This document shows, piece by piece, positions 43,328-51,820 of a stretch of DNA of 51,820 nt. The notes beneath the pieces were generated by a model that saw only the letters and a program-made list of their open reading frames with translations, ran no database searches and was not told the origin of the DNA. The stretch is from Verrucomicrobiota bacterium (GTDB taxonomy: Bacteria > Verrucomicrobiota > Verrucomicrobiia > Opitutales > Opitutaceae): positions 1 through 51,820 of the forward strand of contig JAUWBD010000007.1 of the NCBI GenBank assembly GCA_030605125.1, written 5' to 3'. Both the position numbers and the translations under genes were made by a program. How positions within the stretch are numbered: position 1 is the first letter of the stretch; each line of letters opens with the position of its first letter.

Positions 43328-44038
43328 ATGAAATGCCTCATCGTCGGCCTCGGCGTCTTCGGACGAAACCTCGCCCTCCACCTCGGCCAGCTCGGCGCCG
43401 AGGTCGTCGCGCTCGACCGCCGCGAGGACAACATCACCGCGATCAAGGACGAGGTCGCCGCCGCCGCCGTGATCGATTTCACCGACACCGCGCCGCTCAC
43501 GCGTTTCCCCGTCTCCGAGCTGGACGCCGTGATCATCGCGATCGGCGACGATTTCGAGGCCTCCATGGCCTTCACCATGCGCGCCCGTGAATTGGGCGCG
43601 CGCCGCCTCGTGTGCCGCGTGCTCTCGCCGATGCACGCCCGCCTGCTGCGTCTGCTCAAGGTGGACCGGCTCGTGGTGCCGGAGGAGTTCGCCGCCCGCG
43701 GCCTCGCGCACTCCCTGCTCATGCGCGGCGCGGTGGAGGGCATCGATCTGGGCAGCGGCCACGCCCTGATCGAGGCGGCCACCCCGCCGGCGCTGGTCGG
43801 CCAAACCATCGCCAAGCAAGCCGCGCTCTTCCGCCGTCACGACGTGCGGCTCGTCACGCTCAAACGCCCCGAGCGCCCGCTCTTCGGCGGATTGCTCAAG
43901 GTGGATCCCGACGCGCCGGCCCCGGTGCGCACGCTCGGCACCATCGGCCTCGACGAACCCTTCCTCACGGGCGACATTCTCGTGCTCTTCGGCCCCGAGA
44001 AAGGCCTGCGCGACTTCCTCGAAGCGGAGCCCGACTGA
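43328..44038 (+). CDS. trkA: Trk/Ktr potassium uptake regulatory subunit
   Basis: Cytosolic RCK protein that gates TrkH/KtrB in response to nucleotides. The 236 residues hold one RCK_N domain (Rossmann motif GLGVFGRNLALHLG, 7-20, then the acidic end of strand 2, ALDRRE) and one RCK_C domain (about 140-236). It is the single-domain KtrA-like form, half the length of Escherichia coli TrkA. It sits directly after trkH. Identification is firm; the Trk versus Ktr name is not decided by sequence alone. Confidence 0.93.
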   Translation: MKCLIVGLGVFGRNLALHLGQLGAEVVALDRREDNITAIKDEVAAAAVIDFTDTAPLTRFPVSELDAVIIAIGDDFEASMAFTMRARELGARRLVCRVLSPMHARLLRLLKVDRLVVPEEFAARGLAHSLLMRGAVEGIDLGSGHALIEAATPPALVGQTIAKQAALFRRHDVRLVTLKRPERPLFGGLLKVDPDAPAPVRTLGTIGLDEPFLTGDILVLFGPEKGLRDFLEAEPD

Positions 44039-44126
44039 GCGTGATCTCGTCTGCGCGCACCCCGCGCCGACGAAGGTCGGTTCACTAGGGTAAAAACCCC
44101 GTTAATGCCATTTACTTTACGATCGC

Positions 44127-44156
44127 CTCACAATTCACTTTCACCCCTACTATAGG
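44127..44156 (+). promoter_or_regulatory. candidate promoter before the CheR-histidine kinase gene
   Basis: CTCACA (44127-44132) and TATAGG (44151-44156) are 18 bases apart in an AT-rich patch (44085-44156). The implied transcript start falls at or just after the TTG start at 44160. Either the mRNA is leaderless or translation begins further in. Weak motif matches. Confidence 0.35.
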
Positions 44157-44159
44157 CTC

Positions 44160-47100
44160 TTGATCACGGACCCGTCCTCCAGCTCCAGCTCCCCCTCCGA
44201 GCATCGCCCGCCTGCAGATCTGGGCCCTGTGCTGGCCGTGTTGCGCGAGCGCCAGGGGCTCGATTTCGGCCTCTACCGCCCGGGCACGGTGGAAAGGCGC
44301 GTGCGACGGCGCATGGCCCTGCTGGATTGCGCCAGCGCGGAGGCCTACGTGGCGCGCCTCCTCTCCGACCCGGAGGAACTGGATTTGCTGCGCCACGACC
44401 TGCTGATCGGCGTGACGGAGTTTTTCCGCGAACCCGAGGCGTTCGCGTGGCTGGGTGAACACGTGCTTCCCGACCTCTTGCGCGATCCCGCCCGCGAAGA
44501 GTTTCGCGCCTGGTGCGCGGGATGCGCCACCGGCGAGGAAGCCTATTCCGTCGCCATTCTTCTCGAGGAGTGCGCGCGCGCGGTCGGCTACTCCGGCCGC
44601 CTCTCGGTCTTCGCCACGGATGTGCATCCCCGGGCGCTGGAGGTCGCGGCCCAGGGCCGGTATGAGGAGGGCAAACTTGTCGCGCTCGGCCCCGAGCGGA
44701 TCGCCCGCCACTTCACGCCCGCCCAGGATGGTCATCGGCGCGTCTCCCCCGAGCTGCGCGGCCGGGTGGTGTTTGCCCCGCACGATATTCTCGTCGATCC
44801 GTCCTTCACCCGCATCGACCTCGTCGTTTGCCGCAACCTCCTCATCTACCTGGAGCCGGAGGCCCAGGAACGCGTCGTGGCACGGTTTCACCACGCGCTC
44901 CGCCCCCAGGGCGTGCTTTTCCTTGGCGCCAGCGAAAGCCCGGGACGACACGGGGCGGCGTTCGAGGTGCTGGACGCGCGCCACAAGCTCTTTCGCAAAA
45001 AAGACGACCGCCGCATCCCGCTCGACCTGCGCCGCGTGCCCAATCCCCTGCCCGCCGCCCACGCCTCCGCTCAAGTCCCGCCCACCTTGGCCGGCCCCTC
45101 CGCCGCAGGCCCTCTCGACCGCCACTTGATCCGCGCCTACGACCAGCTCCTGCGGCGGCACGTCCCGCCCGGTTTTCTCGTCGAGGCCTCGGGCGCCCTC
45201 CTCCACTGTTTCGGCGACGCCGGTCGCCTGCTCCTGCCGCCGGAGGGCCGGGTCGAGAACCACCTGCTCGCGCGCACCGCGGGAGATTTCCGGCTCGCGC
45301 TCTCCACGCTCATCCCCCGCGCCCTGCGCGCCGGGGCGAAGGTCGAGGCTCGCGGCGTGCGCGTGACCCTGCCCGATGGATCCATCGAGGAGCTCGACCT
45401 TTTCGCCGAAGCCATCACCGACTCCACCCAGCCGCCCGCCCTCGTGCACATCGTGCTGCGGCGCGACGGCGCCCCGTGCCCGGCTGCATCGCCCGCGCAC
45501 GCCCCGGGTGACTTCACCCCCGAAAAAGCCCGGGGCGATCGCCTCGCCGACCTCGAGGCCGAGCTGCAAACCACCCGCGAGAGCCTCTTGTCCACGGTGG
45601 ACCAGCTCCAGTCGGCCAACGAGGAGCTGCACTCGGCCAACGAGGAACTCCTCGCCGCCAACGAGGAGCTCCAGGCGGCCAACGAGGAGCTGCACTCGTT
45701 GAACGAGGAACTCCACTCGGTGAACGCCGAGTTCGAGCGCAAGAACCACGAACTCCGCCAGCTCAACGCCGATCTCGACAACCTCCTTGGCGCCCTCGAG
45801 GTCGGCACCCTCTTCCTCGACCGCGAGCTTCGCATCCGGAAATTCAATCCCGCCGTCGGACGCTGCTTCCACCTCCTGCCCCAGGATGTCGGCCGGCCGA
45901 TCGTGCACATCGCCTACCAGCTCGACGACCAGGAACGCCTCATCGCCGACGTATCGCACGTGCTCGCCGACGGCTCGACCGTGTGTCGCGAGCTCCGCTC
46001 CCGCGAGGGGCGGTGGTTCCTCAAGCGCATCCTCCCCTTCCGCGATCCGAAGGGCGCCATCGACGGCGTCGTGATCACCTTCGCCGACATCACCGACGTG
46101 CGCCATATGCAGGATCGTTTCGATCTGGCGATCGAGGCCTCGCGGCTCGTGTGGTGGGACTGGGATGTCGCCCGCGACCAACTCTCCACCAACACCGCCG
46201 GCTGGTGCATCCTCGGCGACGACTACTCCGGCCGGGCCCACACCGGCTCGGACTGGTTCGCACGCGTGCACCCCGACGACCGCGCGCGCGTCCGCGCCAC
46301 CCTCGACGCCGCCCTCCGCGGCGACACCCCCGTCTGGGACTGCGAACATCGCTTCGAGACCCGCACCGGCGGATGGCTCTGGGTCGCCAACAAGGGCCGC
46401 GTCACCGAGCGCGACGCCCACGGCCGCCCCCTCCGCATGCTCGGCACCACCCAGGACATCGACGCGCGCAAGAGCGCCGAATTCGCCGTGGCCCGCGATC
46501 TCGAGCTTCTCGCCCACGTGCCCGACGCGCTCGTCTGCGTCGATCCCCAGGGAGTCGTGACCTACTGGAACCAGGCCGCCTCCACCCTCTACGGATGGCA
46601 GGCCCACGAAGTCCTCGGCCGCCCCCTTGCCGACTGCTTCCCCCCCGACGTGCAGCCGGCCCTCGCCCGCTTCCTCTCCGAGGCCCTCGCCGGCCGCGAC
46701 CTCGGCGGCGAATTTGAAAATCCCCGCAAGGACGGCTCGCGCGTCTGGGTGGACGCACGCTCGCACCGCCTCATCGACGGCGAAGGACATCTCTTCGCCA
46801 TCATGTGCATCTCGCGCGACGTCACCGCCGCCCGCCGCGACCGCGACCAGCGCGCCCGCATCGAGCACCAGCTCGCCCAGTCGCAAAAGATGGAGACCCT
46901 CGGCAATCTCGCCGGCGGCATCGCGCACGACTTCAACAACCTTCTCGCCGCCATCCTCGGCTACGCGGAGATCGCCAGCGGCCTCCTCCCCGACGACCAC
47001 CCCGCCCTCGCCAAGCTCGCCAACGTCCGCCACGCCGGCCAGCGCGCCGCCGAGCTCGTGCGCCGCATCCTCGCCTTTTCCCGCGCCGGCGAACAGCCCC

Positions 47101-48044
47101 GCCGCCCGGTCCGCGTCGCGCAGGTGGTCGAGGAAACCCTGCCCCTGCTCCGCGCCAGCCTGCCGTCCACGATCGAGATTCGCTCCCGCGTGGCGCCCGA
47201 CGCCGACCAATGCGTCCTCGGCGACCACACACAGCTCCAACAGGTCCTCCTCAACCTCTGCACCAACGCCGCCCACGCCATCGGCGAACGCACCGGCGGC
47301 CGCCTCGAGATCACGCTCGACCCCTTGGAGTTGACCGAGCTCCCCGCGCTCCACGTCGGCGCCATCGCCGCCGGCCCCGCCCTCCTCCTCGTCGTCGCCG
47401 ACAACGGCTGCGGCATCCCCACCGAGGCCGTCGAACGCGTCTTCGAGCCCTTCTTCACCACCAAGCCCGTCGGCGAAGGCACCGGCCTCGGCCTCTCCAT
47501 CGTCCACAGCATCATCTCCGCCCACGGCGGCGGCATCCGCGTGGAAGACGCGCCCGGAGGCGGCACGTGCTTCCGCCTCTATCTCCCCGCCCTCCCCGAT
47601 TCCGGCGAAGCCGCCCCCCTCGCCCGCCCCGTCGGCGGGGACGCGCTCGCCTTCCCGTCCGGCCGCGGCGAACGCGTCGCCGTCATCGACGACGAAGAAA
47701 GCGTCGCCCTCCTCACCCAGCAGGCGCTCGAGCGCTACGGCTACTCCGCCCAGATCATGCCCGACGCGCGCACCTGCCTCGAGGCCCTGCGCGCCGACCG
47801 GGATGCCTTCTCCTTGGTCGTCACCGACCAGACGATGCCGCTCATGACCGGCCTCGAGCTCGTCCAGGCCTTGCGCGCCGAGTCCATCCTCACCCCCGTC
47901 ATCATCCTCTCCGGCTACAGCCGCGCGCTCGACATCGCCGCGTTGCCCGGCCTCGGCCGCGTCGGCTTCCTCGCCAAGCCTTTCGTGCTCACCGACCTCC
48001 TCGAGCACGTGCACGCGATCGTCCGCCCCCGCGCATCCTCGTGA
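44160..48044 (+). CDS. CheR-PAS hybrid histidine kinase with receiver domain
   Basis: Large cytosolic signalling protein, 1294 residues, no membrane helices. Order of domains: CheR methyltransferase (about 25-285), a heptad-repeat coiled coil (484-525), three PAS domains (about 540-650, 655-775, 780-900), HisKA, HATPase and a C-terminal receiver. CheR features are FFREPEAF, SAM-binding WCAGCATGEEAYS at 118-130 and CRNLLIYLEPEA. HisKA carries H923 in GGIAHDFNN; the HATPase has NAAHAIG and VADNGCGIP; the receiver (about 1172-1290) has D1223. The usual N-terminal CheB methylesterase of this protein class is absent. The start is TTG; another possible start is GTG 44229. Confidence 0.93.
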   Translation: MITDPSSSSSSPSEHRPPADLGPVLAVLRERQGLDFGLYRPGTVERRVRRRMALLDCASAEAYVARLLSDPEELDLLRHDLLIGVTEFFREPEAFAWLGEHVLPDLLRDPAREEFRAWCAGCATGEEAYSVAILLEECARAVGYSGRLSVFATDVHPRALEVAAQGRYEEGKLVALGPERIARHFTPAQDGHRRVSPELRGRVVFAPHDILVDPSFTRIDLVVCRNLLIYLEPEAQERVVARFHHALRPQGVLFLGASESPGRHGAAFEVLDARHKLFRKKDDRRIPLDLRRVPNPLPAAHASAQVPPTLAGPSAAGPLDRHLIRAYDQLLRRHVPPGFLVEASGALLHCFGDAGRLLLPPEGRVENHLLARTAGDFRLALSTLIPRALRAGAKVEARGVRVTLPDGSIEELDLFAEAITDSTQPPALVHIVLRRDGAPCPAASPAHAPGDFTPEKARGDRLADLEAELQTTRESLLSTVDQLQSANEELHSANEELLAANEELQAANEELHSLNEELHSVNAEFERKNHELRQLNADLDNLLGALEVGTLFLDRELRIRKFNPAVGRCFHLLPQDVGRPIVHIAYQLDDQERLIADVSHVLADGSTVCRELRSREGRWFLKRILPFRDPKGAIDGVVITFADITDVRHMQDRFDLAIEASRLVWWDWDVARDQLSTNTAGWCILGDDYSGRAHTGSDWFARVHPDDRARVRATLDAALRGDTPVWDCEHRFETRTGGWLWVANKGRVTERDAHGRPLRMLGTTQDIDARKSAEFAVARDLELLAHVPDALVCVDPQGVVTYWNQAASTLYGWQAHEVLGRPLADCFPPDVQPALARFLSEALAGRDLGGEFENPRKDGSRVWVDARSHRLIDGEGHLFAIMCISRDVTAARRDRDQRARIEHQLAQSQKMETLGNLAGGIAHDFNNLLAAILGYAEIASGLLPDDHPALAKLANVRHAGQRAAELVRRILAFSRAGEQPRRPVRVAQVVEETLPLLRASLPSTIEIRSRVAPDADQCVLGDHTQLQQVLLNLCTNAAHAIGERTGGRLEITLDPLELTELPALHVGAIAAGPALLLVVADNGCGIPTEAVERVFEPFFTTKPVGEGTGLGLSIVHSIISAHGGGIRVEDAPGGGTCFRLYLPALPDSGEAAPLARPVGGDALAFPSGRGERVAVIDDEESVALLTQQALERYGYSAQIMPDARTCLEALRADRDAFSLVVTDQTMPLMTGLELVQALRAESILTPVIILSGYSRALDIAALPGLGRVGFLAKPFVLTDLLEHVHAIVRPRASS
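45609..45734 (+). repeat. six tandem 21-base (heptad) units in the kinase linker
   Basis: Six consecutive seven-residue units read QSANEEL, HSANEEL, LAANEEL, QAANEEL, HSLNEEL and HSVNAEF (residues 484-525). They are in-phase 21-base DNA repeats with synonymous drift. They form the parallel coiled coil between the CheR and PAS modules; similar heptads are known in CheB-CheR-PAS proteins. Confidence 0.9.
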
Positions 48045-48148
48045 TGCCGGCGCCCGCGGCGCCCCGCGCCCCGCCGTCGAGGCGCGTTTTTCGAACCCGC
48101 GCCCTCGTTTGACAAAACGCGCGCTCCCCCGCCCCATTCCCCGCTTCC

Positions 48149-49243
48149 ATGTCCACGCCCAAGCGCGCCGTTCTTCTCGTCAATCTCGGCTCCCCCGACT
48201 CCACCGACGTCCCCGACGTCCGCCGCTACCTTCGCGAATTCCTCGGCGATCCTCGCGTCATCGACCTGAAGCCCCGCTGGCTGGCCAAGCTCCTCGTCAA
48301 CTGCATCATCGTCCCCACCCGCGCGCCCAAATCCTCCGAGGCCTACAAGACCATCTGGCGGCCCGAAGGCTCGCCGCTCGTGCTCACCTCGATGAGCGTG
48401 CAGCAAAAGCTCGTCGCCGCGCTCGGCCCCGATCTGCCCGTTTTCCTCGCCATGCGCTACGGCCAGCCCGCCATCCCCGGCGTGCTCCAGGCCATCGCCG
48501 CCGCCGGCATCGAGGAGCTCCTCCTCATCCCCCAATACCCGCACTACGCGATGTCCTCCTGGGAAACCGTCGTCGTGAAGGTCCAGGAAGACGCCAAGCT
48601 CCACGCGCCCCGCACCCGCATCCATTGCGTGCAGCCCTTCTACGAGGACGCCGACTACATCGAGGCGCTCTACCAGGTCTCCAAACCCCACCTCGAAAAC
48701 AACCCGCACGACCACGTGCTGTTCTCCTACCACGGCATTCCCGTGCGCCACCTCCGCGTCGGCGACGCCTCCAAGGCCCACTGCACCATCGCCCCCGATT
48801 GCTGCAACACCTGCTCCGCCGCCCACGCCATGTGCTACAAGGCCCAGTGCGTGAAAACCACCCAGGCCTTCGTCAAACGCGCCGGCATCCCCGACGGCAA
48901 ATGGTCCATCTCCTTCCAGTCCCGCCTCGCCGGCGAGCCCTGGCTCTCCCCCTACACCGACCACGAATTCGAACGCCTGCCCAAGGAGGGCCGCAAACGC
49001 CTCCTCGTCTTCACCCCGGCCTTCGTCGCCGACTGCCTCGAGACCCTCGAAGAGATCGCGGGCGAGGGCCAGGAGGAGTTCATGCACGCCGGAGGCGAGG
49101 CCTTCCACCACGTGCCCTGCCTCAACGACCAGCCGCCCTTCATCGACTTCCTCGCCGCTCGCGTCCGCCGCTGGCTCGCCGGCGAGACCCCCACGGCCAC
49201 CCAGCGCGCCGAATCCGCCCGCACCCTCGCCTCCACCCGCTGA
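48149..49243 (+). CDS. hemH: Ferrochelatase
   Basis: Terminal heme enzyme inserting Fe2+ into protoporphyrin (or coproporphyrin), 364 residues. N-terminal AVLLVNLGSPDS and the metal-site FSYHGIPVRH, with catalytic-type H195, are clear. A C-terminal LETLEEIAGEGQ gives the acidic partner (E301/E302). A Cys-rich loop at 212-234 (C212, C218, C219, C222, C229, C234) is an insert style seen in some bacterial HemH and may bind a metal or an Fe-S cluster. It stands between two histidine kinase genes, 104 bases after the first; no other heme gene is in the window. Confidence 0.95.
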   Translation: MSTPKRAVLLVNLGSPDSTDVPDVRRYLREFLGDPRVIDLKPRWLAKLLVNCIIVPTRAPKSSEAYKTIWRPEGSPLVLTSMSVQQKLVAALGPDLPVFLAMRYGQPAIPGVLQAIAAAGIEELLLIPQYPHYAMSSWETVVVKVQEDAKLHAPRTRIHCVQPFYEDADYIEALYQVSKPHLENNPHDHVLFSYHGIPVRHLRVGDASKAHCTIAPDCCNTCSAAHAMCYKAQCVKTTQAFVKRAGIPDGKWSISFQSRLAGEPWLSPYTDHEFERLPKEGRKRLLVFTPAFVADCLETLEEIAGEGQEEFMHAGGEAFHHVPCLNDQPPFIDFLAARVRRWLAGETPTATQRAESARTLASTR

Positions 49244-49397
49244 GCGAGGCCTGCGATGCCCGGCGCGCGCGCCCGCCCCACGCCGGCATGCCTCGTCAAA
49301 AAAATCCGAATTCACCCGCGGCCGCCCGCTTCCGCCCGCCGCCGCGTTTCCCGGGCTCGACGTCGCCCCGCGGACCGCTTGCCTGAGCCCAGCCACC

Positions 49398-51820
49398 ATG
49401 GCCCCAGTCGCCACGACCGAAGCTCCCGCCGTCCTGCTGCTTGATGCCGAGGGAAAAATCGTGTCCGCGAATCCCGCCGCGGCCGCCGCCCTCGGCCGGT
49501 CCGCCGCCGACCTCTGCGGACAACCCTTCGTTTCCTTTCTCCACTTCGAGTTCCTGACCGACGACCCCGCCATGCAGGCCATCCAGTGGGAAGCCCTGCT
49601 CGGCGCCGCCGGCTCCCGCCCGCAAAGCATACGCCCCCTAGCCTCCACCCGCTCCTTCCACCTCCGCCTCGAGGCCACCACTTCCGCCGCCGACACCTGG
49701 TTCGCCACCCTCGTCCCGCTCCCCGAGACGGGCTCCCTCCGCCCCGCCGCCAGCCTGCATCCCATGCAGGAGGCGCTCAGCTTTCTCGCCAACCGCTCCC
49801 CCATCGGCTTCTTCGACCTCCGCCTCGACACCGGCGAACTCGTCACCTCCGTCGGCTGGAAACGCATGCTCGGCTACACCGAGCACGAACTCCCCGACAC
49901 CCTCGCCACCTGGCGCCGCCTCGTCCACCCCGACGACACCGCCGCCGCCCCCGACCACGCCCCCCGCCGCCAGCCCGCCGGCTCCCGCCCCTTCTCCGTC
50001 GAATACCGCCTCCGCCACCGCGACGGCCGCTACCTCTGGGTCGCCTGCGTCGGCACCCGCGTCTTCGGCCCCGAAGGCGCCCTGCAACGCGTCTCCGGCG
50101 TCCACCTCGACATCACTGAACGCAAGGAACTCGAGGAGATCAGCCTCCTCAACGACGAGCGCCTCCAGCGCCTCTCCACCCAGGGCACCCTCGCCGCCTT
50201 CGACCTCGACTTCACCTCCCACCAACACTGGTTCTCCGCCGCCTGGCACCGCCTCCTCGGCACCAGCGCCCGCGAGGACGAGTCCACCTTCCCCGAGCCC
50301 ACCCTCCTCCTCCAGGCCCTCCCCGCCGACGCCGCCTCCGCCGGCCTCACCGAACTTTTCCGCCCCGCCGACTCCGAGACCGGCGAGGGACGCAGCGTCC
50401 TCGAACTCCGCAACGCCAAGGGCGAGCCCTTCCTCGCCCTCCTCAGCTTCCAGAGCGAAATCACCCGCCGCGGCGAGCTCCTCCGCGCCACCGGCTACGC
50501 CATCCCTCTCGCCGGCCTCGCCACCGGCCGCGACACCACGCCCCCCGAACTCGTCGAGACCGCCTTCGCCGCCGTCGCCGAGGCCATCATCATCACCGAC
50601 GCGCGCGGCCTCGTCGTCTCCCTCAATCCCAAGGCCGCCAAGCTCCTCGACCTCTCCGCCCTCGACGCCTCCGGCAAGCCCCTCGCCGACATCTTCACGC
50701 TCGTCCACCGCACCGACGGCCGCCTCGCCGAAGAGGCCGTCGAAGTCGCGCTCAACCAATCCTCCGCCCCCGAGACCCCCACTCGGCTCAACGACCTACA
50801 CTCCCTCGCCCCCCGCTACCCCGGCGCCAAGCCCCGCCCCGTCGTCTGGACCGCCCGCGACGCCCGCGACCGCGCCGGCGCCCTCCTCGGCTTCATCGTC
50901 GTCTTCCGCGACCCCGAGGAGATGGCCCTCACCCCCGAGGAGCTCGTCCGCGCCAACCGCTTCGAATCCCTCGGCCTCCTCGCCGGCGGCATCGCCCACG
51001 ATTTCAACAACCTCCTCACCACCATCCTCGGCGGCGTCTCCACCGCCAAGGACAACCGCGACTTCAACCAGCTCGACGCCGCCGAGCAGGCCTGCCTCGC
51101 CGCCAAACAGCTCACCCGCCAGCTCCTCACCTTCGCCAAGGGCGCCGGCACCCACGCCACCCGCCAGGTCGTCTCCCCCGCCGACCTCCTCCAAAACGCC
51201 GTCCGCATCGCCGCCTCCGGCAGCCCCGTCGTCGTCAAGGTGGACGCCCCCGCCGATCTCGCGCCCATCGAGGTGGACAAGGGCCAGATGCTCCAGGTCG
51301 TCCAAAACCTCGTCATCAACGCCATCCAGGCCATGCCCGTGCCCGCCGACGGCCGCGTCGTCGTGCGCGCCGAAAACCTCGACCTCGCCGACCGCGAGGT
51401 GGACGAGCTCCCCGCCGGCCGCTACCTCCGCATCGACGTGCAGGACAACGGCGCCGGCATCCCGCCCGACGTCCTCGCCCGCATCTTCCAGCCCTTCTTC
51501 ACCACCAAGAAGACCGGCACCGGCCTCGGCCTCGCCACGGTGGACTCGATCGTCCGCCGCCACGGCGGCCGCATCGGCGTGCAGTCCACCCCCGGCATCG
51601 GCACCCTCTTCAGCGTCTTCCTCCCCGTATCGGTGAAACAACTACAGGAGAAGGTGCGCGCCGCCCCCGCCATCCGCTTCGGCACCGGCCGCATCCTCTT
51701 CATGGACGACGACCCGAAGATCTGCGAGCTCACCGGCGCCATGATCGCCAGCCTCGACTACACCCACGACATCGCCCGCAACGGCGACGAGGCGCTCCAG
51801 CTCTACCGCCGCTACCTCAA
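49398..51820 (+). CDS. PAS-domain hybrid histidine kinase with receiver (3' end missing)
   Basis: Open frame from ATG 49398 to the window edge with no stop: 807 residues seen. It begins with a PAS domain (LLLDAEGKIVSANPAAAAAL). A second PAS with PAC follows at about 130-250 (DGRYLWVACVGTRVFG), then a region resembling a third, and a fourth near 385-510 (AIIITDARGLVVSLNPKAA). The kinase core has HisKA H534 in AGGIAHDFNN, N-box QNLVINAIQAM, and G boxes DNGAGIPP and FFTTKKTGTGLGLAT. A receiver starts with GRILFMDDDPKICEL; its phospho-acceptor Asp is beyond the window. No membrane segment. Same kinase subtype as the protein at 44160-48044, without CheR. Confidence 0.9.
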   Translation, partial: MAPVATTEAPAVLLLDAEGKIVSANPAAAAALGRSAADLCGQPFVSFLHFEFLTDDPAMQAIQWEALLGAAGSRPQSIRPLASTRSFHLRLEATTSAADTWFATLVPLPETGSLRPAASLHPMQEALSFLANRSPIGFFDLRLDTGELVTSVGWKRMLGYTEHELPDTLATWRRLVHPDDTAAAPDHAPRRQPAGSRPFSVEYRLRHRDGRYLWVACVGTRVFGPEGALQRVSGVHLDITERKELEEISLLNDERLQRLSTQGTLAAFDLDFTSHQHWFSAAWHRLLGTSAREDESTFPEPTLLLQALPADAASAGLTELFRPADSETGEGRSVLELRNAKGEPFLALLSFQSEITRRGELLRATGYAIPLAGLATGRDTTPPELVETAFAAVAEAIIITDARGLVVSLNPKAAKLLDLSALDASGKPLADIFTLVHRTDGRLAEEAVEVALNQSSAPETPTRLNDLHSLAPRYPGAKPRPVVWTARDARDRAGALLGFIVVFRDPEEMALTPEELVRANRFESLGLLAGGIAHDFNNLLTTILGGVSTAKDNRDFNQLDAAEQACLAAKQLTRQLLTFAKGAGTHATRQVVSPADLLQNAVRIAASGSPVVVKVDAPADLAPIEVDKGQMLQVVQNLVINAIQAMPVPADGRVVVRAENLDLADREVDELPAGRYLRIDVQDNGAGIPPDVLARIFQPFFTTKKTGTGLGLATVDSIVRRHGGRIGVQSTPGIGTLFSVFLPVSVKQLQEKVRAAPAIRFGTGRILFMDDDPKICELTGAMIASLDYTHDIARNGDEALQLYRRYL

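Noticed and set aside
41834-43840. Long antisense frame over trkH/trkA (668 residues)
   Set aside because: It spans two genuine plus-strand genes with clear motifs, and its product is His/Glu/Gly/Arg-rich without any fold.
44112-48137. A 1341-residue open frame antisense to the CheR-kinase gene
   Set aside because: It is a mirror of a C-rich-third-position gene: composition is repetitive Gly/Ala/Val/Glu/Asp with no domain, while the plus strand encodes a complete multidomain kinase.
48109-48140. TTGACA at 48109-48114 as hemH promoter
   Set aside because: No acceptable -10 lies 16-19 bases downstream, so I did not list it.

Overview
The window is about 51.8 kb of very GC-rich, densely coding bacterial chromosome. 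Several things point to Verrucomicrobiota, most likely Opitutaceae or a close relative (inference from gene content only). These are the paired secreted DUF1501 and DUF1549/DUF1553 proteins with a pre-peptidase-type partner, an SHD1-domain lipoprotein, a secreted protein with a C-terminal tail typical of planctomycete/verrucomicrobial exported proteins, a VC0807-family membrane protein, and several dispersed palindromic repeats between or inside housekeeping genes. There are 42 protein-coding genes (one frameshifted, one cut by the window end) and one tRNA. I saw no phage, IS transposase, CRISPR array or rRNA.

Layout. 0-4.6 kb: rod-shape operon mreB-mreC-mreD-mrdA, with a long AT-rich inverted repeat between mreB and mreC. 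4.7-9 kb: YugP-like membrane zinc protease, a Gfo/Idh/MocA dehydrogenase divergent from an AraC-type regulator, a small orphan gene, and an OmpW-like porin behind a tandem direct repeat. 9-16 kb: ABC-F ATPase (uup-like), secreted lactonase, MBL hydrolase, DUF2293 protein, tRNA-Gln, hflX and a HAD phosphatase. 16-19.5 kb: secreted repeat protein, a divergent alkaline phosphatase lacking the usual His ligands, and a frameshifted CorA. 19.5-23.4 kb: an envelope-stress type operon (ribbon-helix-helix-like protein, PspA, YqiJ-like, YqiK flotillin) with a palindrome just before its first start. 23.4-26.2 kb: panE, a DUF2937 protein, dprA. 26.3-30.1 kb: a translationally coupled GH94 phosphorylase and GPH-type sugar symporter. 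30.1-36.6 kb: nnrD/E fusion carrying two in-frame palindromic repeats in its linker, then the DUF1549-DUF1501-PPC operon. 36.7-41.5 kb: Rid/chorismatase-like protein, acpS and pdxJ separated by another inverted repeat, VC0807 protein, two lipoproteins. 41.5-44 kb: trkH-trkA potassium uptake. 44-51.8 kb: a CheR-PAS-histidine kinase-receiver hybrid, hemH, and a second PAS-histidine kinase-receiver gene running off the window.

How the genes work together. Cell-wall elongation (MreBCD/PBP2), outer membrane and membrane maintenance (OmpW, PspA/flotillin), disaccharide import with phosphorolysis (GPH/GH94), metabolite repair (NnrD/E), cofactor synthesis (PdxJ, AcpS, PanE, HemH) and signalling (two hybrid kinases) are all chromosomal core or lineage-specific functions. 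The points most worth a second look are the repeats inside nnrD/E, the PspA-flotillin operon with its putative regulator and operator, the His-less alkaline phosphatase, the corA frameshift and the kinase pair around hemH.
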